DNA of 20,840 nt. It comes from a virus. The position numbers and the translations under genes were made by a program. The stretch spans positions 1 to 20,840 of the IMG/VR virus record IMGVR_UViG_3300011113_000650. One strand, written 5' to 3'. Position 1 is the stretch's first letter, and the number at the start of each line of letters is the position of its first letter. Positions 14,351-20,178 of the stretch are shown here, piece after piece. The notes below the pieces were generated by a model, which searched no databases, was not told the DNA's origin, and saw only the letters and a program-made list of their open reading frames with translations.

Positions 14351-14563
14351 TTACTTATCCTCGATATTTATCCAACCAATAATAGATCCTGTGCCCGTTA
14401 GAGCCGCACCAGTATATATAATTTCAGCTTTTCCAATGGGCTCCCAGTTACAGTTTACGGCTTTATAAATACACATTATTTCGCCAATAATAGCTAGTAC
14501 CGGAATGCAGAATAGTAGAGTTGACAACATAACTATTAGTAGATAACCAAAAAAATCTTTCAT
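14351..14563 (-). CDS. Small two-helix membrane protein
   Basis: The start is taken as the second ATG (14563), because AGAAGG lies 6 nt before it; the first ATG (14569) abuts that site. The 70-aa product has a hydrophobic N-terminal helix (FFGYLLIVMLSTLLFCIPVL) running into IIGEIMCIYKAV, then a second hydrophobic stretch (EIIYTGAALTGTGSIIGWI). It is the first gene after the consensus promoter at 14606-14634 and lies 6 nt before the tRNA. It is an inner-membrane protein by composition; family not recognised. Confidence 0.7.
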   Translation of the reverse strand: MKDFFGYLLIVMLSTLLFCIPVLAIIGEIMCIYKAVNCNWEPIGKAEIIYTGAALTGTGSIIGWINIEDK

Positions 14564-14605
14564 TTTCATCCTTCTATAAGATAGTTTTCAGACCGTAGAC
14601 CTATC

Positions 14606-14634
14606 ATTATATCCGATGGGAGGAAGGATGTCAA
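14606..14634 (-). promoter_or_regulatory. Consensus sigma-70 promoter
   Basis: On the minus strand a perfect -35 box TTGACA (14634-14629) is followed by exactly 17 bp and a perfect -10 box TATAAT (14611-14606). Transcription should start near 14599. The -35 box overlaps the stop codon of the GlsB/YeaQ-like gene. The first gene read is the 70-aa membrane protein, then tRNA-Gly, dCMP deaminase, nrdB, nrdA and mazG. A 12 of 12 match with ideal spacing in the longest non-coding gap of this stretch is very unlikely by chance, and implies use of the host housekeeping polymerase. Confidence 0.9.
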
Positions 14635-14879
14635 TTCTTTTCCGAAAGCTTGTTAAACACTATTAGAGCTAGTATGGAACCCGCGACACCCATAACGACA
14701 CCCGTTGGGCCAAGCGGAGTTAATCCTAGTAGATAGTTTACAGCGCCTCCAACATATGATCCGGCGACTCCTAATGCTACCGTTTTCCAAAAACCAAAAT
14801 TTTCGTCCCCAGGTACTATGCTTTTAGCCACGCTACCTACAAATAACCCATAAACTCCCCAAATCAGTAAACTAAGCAT
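14631..14879 (-). CDS. GlsB/YeaQ/YmgE-like membrane protein
   Basis: This is an 82-aa protein with three hydrophobic segments: LSLLIWGVYGLFVGSVAKSI, a glycine-rich middle (VALGVAGSYVGGAVNYLLG), and a final helix (GVVMGVAGSILALIVF). The pattern of a first helix ending in an A-K-x-x-x-P-G loop (AKSIVPGDENFG) followed by W-x-T and a GxxGxxxGG helix is characteristic of the transglycosylase-associated / GlsB stress family. These are short inner-membrane proteins of unclear function in bacteria. It overlaps the upstream gene by 8 nt and has AAGGA 7 nt before its ATG. In this phage it may alter the host membrane; that is inference. Confidence 0.75.
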   Translation of the reverse strand: MLSLLIWGVYGLFVGSVAKSIVPGDENFGFWKTVALGVAGSYVGGAVNYLLGLTPLGPTGVVMGVAGSILALIVFNKLSEKN

Positions 14880-15264
14880 AATATAATCCTTCTACGAGTG
14901 TTTTTACATCTTCATCACTAATATTTTGACCATACTCTATAAGGCTATTTGTTAATGCAAATTGATATTGTTCGTATAAATCGGGCGGTAGTTCTTTTTT
15001 AATTAATTTTTTTATTCTTACTTTGGTCCAAAAACCTCTTTTTGAACTCAAATCTCTTATTTCTTTTGAATACAAATCATATATATCTTTTTTATCTTTA
15101 ATGCTAGATAGTTCAGATTTATTACATTCTTGTATAATTCTAATAATTGTTAGAACAATACTAATAACAGATAAAACTATCAATACGCTACCAAAATTTT
15201 GTGTTGGTTTAAGATCGCTTTTTTGAACAATTTGATTAGCAATATCTTCTAATTTTTTTCTCAT
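14872..15264 (-). CDS. Membrane-anchored hypothetical protein, 130 aa
   Basis: The protein has a short cytoplasmic helix, one transmembrane segment (about 24-43: FGSVLIVLSVISIVLTIIRI), and a charged domain of about 85 residues. That domain is rich in Lys and Asp (IKDKKDIYDLYSKEIRDL, VRIKKLIKKELPPDLYEQY). The loop order suggests a single-span protein, with topology unclear. It begins 1 nt after the stop of the exported Cys-motif gene and overlaps the GlsB-like gene by 8 nt. No family is recognised. Confidence 0.7.
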   Translation of the reverse strand: MRKKLEDIANQIVQKSDLKPTQNFGSVLIVLSVISIVLTIIRIIQECNKSELSSIKDKKDIYDLYSKEIRDLSSKRGFWTKVRIKKLIKKELPPDLYEQYQFALTNSLIEYGQNISDEDVKTLVEGLYYA

Positions 15265-15265
15265 A

Positions 15266-15592
15266 TTATCTTCTTATAATAATACTTTTAGGAGGTTGAG
15301 CATTAGGAACAGAACATGTGCCACTAGCACAGTTTTCAGGAGAAGCTCCGATTTTTTTATTTGGAGGAATACAATACTGACATTCTGTTGTATTTAATTT
15401 ATCGCCAGAAACTACCTTGCCAGTACCCTTGCATACTGGACAGTCTTTTCTAAGAGGCTTTTTTTCTTCTTGTTGAATATTTCTGGCTTTAATTATACCT
15501 CCAGCAAGAACAACTCCAGCTTTTGTAGAAACATCATATGATATAGAAGAAAATGCTAGAGATAATATTCCTAATGCAAATAACTTATTCAT
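15266..15592 (-). CDS. Exported protein with a DnaJ-like Cys motif
   Basis: This is a 108-aa protein with a signal peptide (MNKLFALGILSLAFSSISYD). It then has CPVCKGTGKV (residues 51-60), the C-x-x-C-x-G-x-G unit of DnaJ-type zinc fingers, and a second pair in TECQYC. Together these can form one four-Cys zinc site. Two further Cys occur near the end (ENCASGTCSV). DnaJ fingers normally act in the cytoplasm, so a secreted version is odd and the cysteines might be disulfide-bonded in the periplasm. Start ATG at 15592 with AAGG 7 nt upstream, inside the end of the 57-aa gene. Function unknown. Confidence 0.72.
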   Translation of the reverse strand: MNKLFALGILSLAFSSISYDVSTKAGVVLAGGIIKARNIQQEEKKPLRKDCPVCKGTGKVVSGDKLNTTECQYCIPPNKKIGASPENCASGTCSVPNAQPPKSIIIRR

Positions 15593-15758
15593 TGAATAGC
15601 CTTTTTAGTAATTTTTTACGAACTGGTTTATGATTATCCGTTTTTGTTTCAGGTGGAGTTTCTTCGGTCTTTTTAAGATACATATCGCACAATTTTTTAA
15701 TAAAATCCAATATTGTATGAAATAATCTGTTTAATACGATTCTATCTAATAATCTCAT
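15585..15758 (-). CDS. 57-aa amphipathic small protein
   Basis: This complete frame is short enough to escape a 60-codon cutoff. The ATG at 15758 overlaps the TGA of the cysteine peptidase (ATGA), and GAGG lies 7 nt upstream. The stop at 15585 overlaps the next gene by 8 nt. It exactly fills a gap that would otherwise be empty in a densely packed operon. The product starts MRLLDRIVLNRLFHTILDFI, an amphipathic or weakly hydrophobic helix with a single Cys at residue 24. It then has a Pro/Thr/Glu linker and a basic tail ending KKLLKRLFNE. It might bind membranes or the adjacent peptidase. No family is recognised. Confidence 0.75.
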   Translation of the reverse strand: MRLLDRIVLNRLFHTILDFIKKLCDMYLKKTEETPPETKTDNHKPVRKKLLKRLFNE

Positions 15759-16678
15759 GAGTAGTCCTCAAAACCATAGGATTTTAATTTTTGTGGAGGA
15801 AAGCCATCAAAATTGCTAAAAGCATAAGCTCCATTTTGTCGTAGCATACCGGCGGCGACTTCTGCTCTGATTAAAAAAGAACCGTCTGGAATTGGACCCC
15901 ATTCTGGATGACCTCCCGAATTCCAGATTCCCCAGCTATTTTGTACTAAAAACGATGGCTCGTTACCGGTGTCGTCGCAAGCCACCCAGGCCATAGCATG
16001 AGCCCACGACCCTTGTGGTTTAGCAAATCCCTTGCTATCTCTTCTATTACTAAAACCATACATACTACAAACACTGATACCGTAACCATTAGCAAGAGCA
16101 TCTCTAGCCTCTTCTATGGTTCTGATAAGTGAAACTGTTTTAATTTGATGATCATTAGCTAAATCTAATACTTTGTCTGGAACTCCCCTGGTGCCCCAAT
16201 TAGCCCCTATAACGCCGTTATATTTTGATAAGTCTACAACTCCGTAATTTTTTCTAACTAAAATACCACCAGCTTTACTAACGAATTCAGAGGCTCTGGA
16301 ACAACTCATTCCGCCGCCTCCGTGGCCCCTAAAACCGTAAATAGCTTCTGTGGCTCCGCGAGCATCCCAATTTTCTCTTTGGCCCTGTACGTCAATTTCA
16401 ACGGCTCTAGATACATCACAGGCGTGTCTGGTGGCGTGACTAACGCAATCTGGTTCTGTTTGTCTTTCGCTAAAAGCCTTTTTATCAAATTTTAATACGC
16501 TTTTGTACGGTAGACTAAGTTTACCTTTGCCAGAATTTGTTATTTTTCTAGAAGCATCTCCAAACATAGGATGTTTTAGAGTACCCATAAAATAATCAAA
16601 ATGATGGGGTTCGTAAATACATCCCTGAACACCCTTTTTGTATAGATTTAATAGATCTTCTGGAGAGTATCTTGGCAT
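15755..16678 (-). CDS. Papain-fold (C1-like) cysteine peptidase
   Basis: This is a 307-aa protein with all landmarks of papain-type peptidases in order: Gln73 (oxyanion hole) and nucleophile Cys78 in RQTEPDCVSHATRHACD, His227 in SWAHAMAWVACDD, and Asn247 in VQNSWGIWNSGG. A glycine-rich segment (GFRGHGGGGMSCSRASEF) lies between Cys and His. The N-terminal 70 residues could be a short propeptide or a targeting region; no signal peptide is seen. C1-type peptidases are rare in phages. Possible roles are virion maturation, cleavage of host proteins or cell-wall peptides, or inhibition of host defences. It starts at the ATG at 16678 with AAGGTAAC just upstream, and is coupled to the 57-aa gene. Its neighbours are nearly all membrane or exported proteins. 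Confidence 0.88.
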   Translation of the reverse strand: MPRYSPEDLLNLYKKGVQGCIYEPHHFDYFMGTLKHPMFGDASRKITNSGKGKLSLPYKSVLKFDKKAFSERQTEPDCVSHATRHACDVSRAVEIDVQGQRENWDARGATEAIYGFRGHGGGGMSCSRASEFVSKAGGILVRKNYGVVDLSKYNGVIGANWGTRGVPDKVLDLANDHQIKTVSLIRTIEEARDALANGYGISVCSMYGFSNRRDSKGFAKPQGSWAHAMAWVACDDTGNEPSFLVQNSWGIWNSGGHPEWGPIPDGSFLIRAEVAAGMLRQNGAYAFSNFDGFPPQKLKSYGFEDYS

Positions 16679-16687
16679 AATGTTACC

Positions 16688-17185
16688 TTATTTTGAAGCC
16701 TTGTGCCATGCCCACGCTATTGATTGGAATGCTTCCACAGCCTTTTTTCTAAGTTCATCATTTAATTGAACAGAATCGTCGCCAATCGCCGTAACCACGA
16801 GTGAGCGAGAGTTTTCAGCATAGTTGGGATATTTACCTTTAATATCCAAATTTATTAGTAAAGCACTCAAAGAATTTGCTTGCTTAATTTCTTCTGTATT
16901 TTTTATAACAACATCTTTATCTCCATCTAAAGAAATAAGGGTTGCTATATCTAGATAAAAGTCTTGCATTACTTTTGCATCTTTTTTACAGTCTGAATTA
17001 ACAACTAGACTTTCTACTATTTTTTCAGCATGTGCTATTAGATAATCGGGAGGACTTGGTGGAGCTATAGAATCAATAGTAGTATTAGTAGATGGTTTTC
17101 TATATATAAAATTTGTTTTTGATAATCCAAGAAAAAGTAAAGAAAGTCCTAAAGCTAAAACAATAAAATTTTTATTTGAGTTCAT
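16688..17185 (-). CDS. Signal-anchored hypothetical protein, 165 aa
   Basis: I take the ATG at 17185 (MNSNKNFIVLALGLSLLFLG), which gives a classic N-terminal anchor at residues 6-21; an ATG at 17212 would add nine residues with no ribosome site. After a Pro/Ser/Thr-rich linker (PSTNTTIDSIAPPSPPD) comes a helical domain to the C-terminus (EKIVESLVVNSDCKKDAKVM through AVEAFQSIAWAWHKA). Probably a periplasmic domain held by an uncleaved anchor. It overlaps the upstream gene by 14 nt and ends 9 nt before the cysteine peptidase, of which it might be a partner or substrate. Family not recognised. Confidence 0.7.
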   Translation of the reverse strand: MNSNKNFIVLALGLSLLFLGLSKTNFIYRKPSTNTTIDSIAPPSPPDYLIAHAEKIVESLVVNSDCKKDAKVMQDFYLDIATLISLDGDKDVVIKNTEEIKQANSLSALLINLDIKGKYPNYAENSRSLVVTAIGDDSVQLNDELRKKAVEAFQSIAWAWHKASK

Positions 17186-17567
17186 TAGTTTTACTTTCTG
17201 ATAATGAAGCATTTAGACTAGGAAAAAGTTTATCCATTAATTCTACCGCCTGTTTATTTTTGCAGTTTTCTGCCAAATCTCTAGTATGTTTCCAAGATAC
17301 TATTAATTCTACAAATGAATCGGATACTGGTTTCTTTTCTGATACAACAGAAGATAGTACTGTTTGTGGATTTGCCACATCACTAGATGGTTTGGATAAT
17401 GTTTGTTTGGACTTGGAAACTAAATCTGTAACTAATTTCTTTAGTCCGCCCAGCTTGTCCTGGAACAGAAAATACAACAGTAATCCGGCACCAGCATATA
17501 GGAATAAATCTGATGTTGATAAACCAGCAGAAAAATCATCAAATGTTTGAGTAAAAAGTTCATTCAT
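17172..17567 (-). CDS. Membrane-anchored hypothetical protein, 131 aa
   Basis: The protein has one transmembrane helix near the N-terminus (about 20-36, DLFLYAGAGLLLYFLFQD) and then an apparently cytoplasmic, Ser/Lys/Val-rich linker. The C-terminal helical part contains a possible conserved core (VSWKHTRDLAENCKNKQAVE). The ATG at 17567 has AAGGA 7 nt upstream. It overlaps the 165-aa anchored protein by 14 nt, so the two may form a membrane complex. No family is recognised. Confidence 0.72.
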   Translation of the reverse strand: MNELFTQTFDDFSAGLSTSDLFLYAGAGLLLYFLFQDKLGGLKKLVTDLVSKSKQTLSKPSSDVANPQTVLSSVVSEKKPVSDSFVELIVSWKHTRDLAENCKNKQAVELMDKLFPSLNASLSESKTNELK

Positions 17568-17571
17568 ATTA

Positions 17572-17979
17572 TTATCCTTTGTTAACTAAAAGAGAATTGA
17601 CTGTTCCATCCTTGGAAAAAACACCTAGATCCTTAAATGTATCTACCGCAGCATCTATAGAAGCAGCAACAAATATCATAACAATCTTTTTGACGTAAGA
17701 ATGTAAAACCGATTCTAATATTTGCGGAACAAAAGGAACATCTACTACCTTAAATACACCGTCATAAAAATCTGATACAATTTTTAATACAAGTTCTTTT
17801 CTTTCTGTTTTAGCAACATCTTTACCAAAAACTTGCATCACATAAACACAACTATTTGTCAGTTTGTTTAGGGTTTTCCACGCTTCGTTTAGGGCCACCC
17901 TTCTTACCTCTGCTAGACTTTCTTTTGCTTGTATTGACACTTTTTGTAGTTCCACTAGTGCTATTTCTGATGGACTCAT
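17572..17979 (-). CDS. Hypothetical protein, 135 aa, overlapping the holin-like gene
   Basis: Start ATG at 17979 with GGAGA 5 nt upstream, which is a good ribosome site even though it lies inside the preceding gene. The first 128 nt are shared with the 3' end of the holin-like gene in another frame. The product is helical and fairly hydrophobic (VYVMQVFGKDVAKTERKELV; DVPFVPQILESVLHSYVKKI; MIFVAASIDAAVDTFKDLGV) and may associate with membranes, though no segment is a clear transmembrane helix. Not recognised. Confidence 0.72.
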   Translation of the reverse strand: MSPSEIALVELQKVSIQAKESLAEVRRVALNEAWKTLNKLTNSCVYVMQVFGKDVAKTERKELVLKIVSDFYDGVFKVVDVPFVPQILESVLHSYVKKIVMIFVAASIDAAVDTFKDLGVFSKDGTVNSLLVNKG

Positions 17980-18202
17980 TTAACATCTCCTTTTTTATAT
18001 GTAATCTACTATTAACATATTTATATAAAATAACTAATTGACCACCTATCAATATACAAGACTCTACTCCATGACTAACATCTCTGATAAGATCTTCTTT
18101 TTTCTCAAAATCTCCAATAATACCCAATAGAAATAGTCCACTAAAGATAAAACTAACTAAAGTAAACCAAAATTCACTAGTTTTGTAGCCCGGTTTGTTC
18201 AT
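17852..18202 (-). CDS. Holin-like two-helix membrane protein
   Basis: This is a 116-aa protein starting NKPGYKTSEFWFTLVSFIFS. A K-x-G-Y-K-T-x-E-F-W opening immediately before a hydrophobic helix is common among small phage proteins annotated as putative holins. Helix 1 is about 11-29 and helix 2 about 47-64 (ESCILIGGQLVILYKYV). The remaining about 50 residues are a very basic, Ser/Thr/Gly-rich tail (KSVNTSKRKSSRGKKGGPKR), typical of a cytoplasmic holin tail but unusually long. That tail is encoded almost entirely in the 128-nt overlap with the next gene. It would form or regulate membrane holes at lysis. There is no recognisable endolysin beside it, so the call is tentative. Confidence 0.65.
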   Translation of the reverse strand: MNKPGYKTSEFWFTLVSFIFSGLFLLGIIGDFEKKEDLIRDVSHGVESCILIGGQLVILYKYVNSRLHIKKEMLNESIRNSTSGTTKSVNTSKRKSSRGKKGGPKRSVENPKQTDK

Positions 18203-18203
18203 A

Positions 18204-18470
18204 TTAGTTTAATCCAGACGGATAACTCTTAACAAAAATACCATTATAGAATCTGTTACCATATTTATCGTCCAATACCGATATTGCTGGAGTGCTATAA
18301 ATATTGTTGTGATATCCAAAAACACCACTAACTCCAGATACTGTATTTTGCGGACCTATTTGTTCATATTCAAAAAAACCTGTGACTGTGGCATTTGTTA
18401 CAATTCCACCATTTTTAATAGTAACCCCAGATTTTGCAACAGTTATATCGGTATATGGTCTAGTTGGCAT
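18204..18470 (-). CDS. Hypothetical beta-rich protein, 88 aa
   Basis: The product is rich in Gly, Val, Thr and Asn, with alternating hydrophobic patterns suggesting beta structure (TVAKSGVTIKNGGIVTNATV, GVSGVFGYHNNIYS). It has no signal peptide or membrane helix. The ATG at 18470 has AAGGT 6 nt upstream and the stop is 1 nt before the holin-like gene. Such composition is compatible with a small virion surface or decoration protein. No family is recognised. Confidence 0.68.
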   Translation of the reverse strand: MPTRPYTDITVAKSGVTIKNGGIVTNATVTGFFEYEQIGPQNTVSGVSGVFGYHNNIYSTPAISVLDDKYGNRFYNGIFVKSYPSGLN

Positions 18471-18480
18471 AGGTTAACCT

Positions 18481-18792
18481 TTATGTTTGAGATTCTATTC
18501 TGTTTTCTATTGATTCTAGTGTTTTACTAAGCACGGCCAATTGAGTTTTTAGTTCCATCATAACCTCGGTGTTTCGTTGTAATGCTGATGCAAACTGAAT
18601 TTGTGTTTCTTTATGAGTATTTAGCTTTTCCATAATATATTGTTTATCATTTACATATGGAGATTGAGTTTCTATAAGTTTAATGATCTCTTCTTTGGAT
18701 AATAAATTTTTACCCACAGTAAGCCAAAAGCCAACTCCAGCAATTATAATACCTACGGATGTTGTACCAACATATTCCCAAATTTGTGTCAT
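18481..18792 (-). CDS. Membrane-anchored coiled-coil protein, 103 aa
   Basis: I place the start at the ATG at 18792 (MTQIWEYVGTTSVG), which has GAGG 9 nt upstream. The longer frame (ATG at 18822) would begin inside the terminator hairpin and has no ribosome site. The N-terminus contains one transmembrane helix (about 10-27, TSVGIIIAGVGFWLTVG). The rest is soluble and ends in a coiled-coil-like stretch (MMELKTQLAVLSKTLESIEN). It is the first gene after the terminator and close to the holin-like gene. The layout resembles inner-membrane spanins or small holin accessory proteins, but no Pro-rich linker or partner lipoprotein is seen. Confidence 0.72.
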   Translation of the reverse strand: MTQIWEYVGTTSVGIIIAGVGFWLTVGKNLLSKEEIIKLIETQSPYVNDKQYIMEKLNTHKETQIQFASALQRNTEVMMELKTQLAVLSKTLESIENRIESQT

Positions 18793-18809
18793 AATAATAT
18801 ACCTCATAT

Positions 18810-18842
18810 AAAAATAAGCCAACGACCGAAATCATTGGCTTA
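18810..18842 (-). terminator. Rho-independent terminator
   Basis: Read on the minus strand, an 11-bp stem (TAAGCCAATGA pairing with TCGTTGGCTTA, one U-G wobble) closes a TTTCGG loop. It is followed at once by five T residues. On the plus strand the same wobble would be a C/A mismatch, so it is oriented for leftward transcription. It lies 31 nt after the stop of the gene at 18874-19437 and before the membrane-protein cassette. It would end or attenuate the upstream transcript and isolate a strongly expressed gene. Confidence 0.88.
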
Positions 18843-18873
18843 TAAAAAACTCGTTAATGAGCGAATATATTTA

Positions 18874-19437
18874 TCAGCCAGTTTTGGCCTTGTAATCGTT
18901 GTTTCTCACTGGCACGCCACCCCTAACATATACCAAATCTCCTGGCGATGTTCTACTTGGAATAGAGGCATTATCAGTACCGAGACTATCTACTGCTACT
19001 GTTGGTGCAGAACTAAATGTACCAGTAACAATATTCCAGGTGCCCGCTCTAATAGCAGTAGTAACTCTACGAGTTCTAAGAGTTTCTAGTTTGTGAATAC
19101 TTCTAGTTAAACTAGGAACATTAGAAGCATTTCGTAGTGCTGTTGATGCTACGCCAGCCAAAGTAGTAGTAACCAAAGCGGTAATAGGAGTTCTTGCACT
19201 ATAGCGGAATGTTCCGGCTGTTAATGCTTTTCCGGCATAATCTTTAACTGTTACAGAATCTTCGATTACTGTTGAACCAAATACGCCAGCATTATATCTT
19301 GTAACAGATACATTGGATAGTAGTCCAGATGCAAGCGATCCACCCCTTGTTGTGGAGCCACCTTTATTTTTTGCTCCACTACCAGTCACGTTTGGAGGTA
19401 GTGTATATGCTGATCCGTTTGTTTTTGCTTCTGCCAT
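18874..19437 (-). CDS. Gly/Ser/Thr-rich hypothetical protein, 187 aa, possibly structural
   Basis: The protein is unusually rich in Thr, Ser, Ala, Gly and Val and contains no Cys. It has a flexible N-terminus (AYTLPPNVTGSGAKNKGGST) followed by beta-type segments (SVTRYNAGVFGSTVIEDSV, FRYSARTPITALVTTTLAGV, AGTWNIVTGTFSSAPTVAV). It has an excellent ribosome site (GGAGA before ATG 19437), its own leader hairpin (19455-19481) and its own terminator (18810-18842). It therefore appears to be a separately controlled and possibly highly expressed gene. This fits a virion component such as a decoration, head or tail protein, but no family is recognised. Confidence 0.75.
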   Translation of the reverse strand: MAEAKTNGSAYTLPPNVTGSGAKNKGGSTTRGGSLASGLLSNVSVTRYNAGVFGSTVIEDSVTVKDYAGKALTAGTFRYSARTPITALVTTTLAGVASTALRNASNVPSLTRSIHKLETLRTRRVTTAIRAGTWNIVTGTFSSAPTVAVDSLGTDNASIPSRTSPGDLVYVRGGVPVRNNDYKAKTG

Positions 19438-19454
19438 GTTTTTCTCCAGTATAG

Positions 19455-19481
19455 AAGGTGATATACTACTCTATACACCTT
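19455..19481 (-). promoter_or_regulatory. Leader inverted repeat upstream of the Gly/Ser/Thr-rich gene
   Basis: The arms AAGGTG/CACCTT and TATA/TATA form a nearly perfect 10-bp stem with one bulged base and a 6-nt loop, ending 17 nt before the ATG. No U-run follows, so it is not a standard terminator. Its AAGGTG arm echoes the AAGGT arm of the phoH leader hairpin. It could stabilise the mRNA 5' end, mark an RNA-processing site, or be an operator. The 84-nt gap around it is very AT-rich and shows no good sigma-70 boxes. Confidence 0.45.
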
Positions 19482-19521
19482 AAAATATAAAGATTAAAAT
19501 ATTTTGTTTTTGCTAAAATAG

Positions 19522-20178
19522 TCAGTTGATTGAAGATATTTCGCAGATTCTATTTAGGGATGGTATAGAATAGGATCTAAAACCATATAAATTAGTATTA
19601 GATACTATACTGTAATGTTTATCGTTCCATATTTTACCATTACAGATAATTTTCATGTCTGGTATTTTTTTTGATATAAGACTACACACTATAAGATTGT
19701 CGGATATGTCGTCTAAAAAATAACCAGTAGAAGGTAGTATAGTGTGTATATGATTAGAATTTAATAGTTGACACATTTTATATAGACTGTCCACTTGAAA
19801 TATTCTATATTCTAATATATATCTTAGTTCAATTCCAGCTTCATTACAAATTTTATATTGAGTTTCAATATCTAATTTAATTTTATCATATTTTCTATTA
19901 CATAAAGAATGAGTAGGGATCATTAGTTCTATTATTGATGATCCATCTTTAATAGCAGATAGAATACTAGCAGACCTAAGAGAAGTATTAGAATAACCAA
20001 GGGGGTAGTCAATTACCGTGGCTATTTTTATAGAAGATTTGAGATTATTTTTTGCTAATTTAGTATGAGACGGTAATACTGATACACTATTAATATTTAG
20101 TTTATTAATATTATCAAAATCTGTTTTTAATTCATTATCGTTATATGATATGTCATAATTAGCATATTCTATTAACAT
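19522..20178 (-). CDS. DERA-fold (DeoC-like) protein lacking catalytic lysines
   Basis: This is a 218-aa protein of the deoxyribose-phosphate aldolase fold. It has a VSVLPSHTKLAKNNL strand-helix, the signature ATVIDYPLGYSNTSLRSA (53-70), DGSSIIELMIP (78-88), and an ILPSTGYF block (147-154) matching I-K-T-S-T-G-F of DeoC. At the Schiff-base lysine position (E. coli Lys167) the residue is Leu148. At the second lysine (E. coli Lys201, in K-x-x-G-G-x-R) it is Ile178, before CNGKIW. E. coli Asp102 aligns with Glu84. It therefore probably cannot act as an aldolase and may be a repurposed sugar-phosphate-binding protein. It is coupled to the ClpP-like gene by a TAATG overlap. The alignment is by eye; the fold call is fairly sure. 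Confidence 0.72.
   Translation of the reverse strand: MLIEYANYDISYNDNELKTDFDNINKLNINSVSVLPSHTKLAKNNLKSSIKIATVIDYPLGYSNTSLRSASILSAIKDGSSIIELMIPTHSLCNRKYDKIKLDIETQYKICNEAGIELRYILEYRIFQVDSLYKMCQLLNSNHIHTILPSTGYFLDDISDNLIVCSLISKKIPDMKIICNGKIWNDKHYSIVSNTNLYGFRSYSIPSLNRICEISSIN

Noticed and set aside
18018-18025. TATAAATA on the minus strand upstream of the 135-aa gene, resembling a T4 late promoter
   Set aside because: The same octamer also occurs inside the dCMP deaminase gene (14052-14059). In such AT-rich DNA it is expected by chance, and no late sigma factor is visible.
18481-18822. Longer start (ATG at 18822) for the membrane coiled-coil gene
   Set aside because: That ATG lies in the terminator stem with no ribosome site; the ATG at 18792 has a well-placed GAGG.
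19441-19521. A sigma-70 promoter in the 84-nt gap before the Gly/Ser/Thr-rich gene
   Set aside because: TATATT and TATACT are present, but neither has a reasonable -35 box at 16-18 bp.
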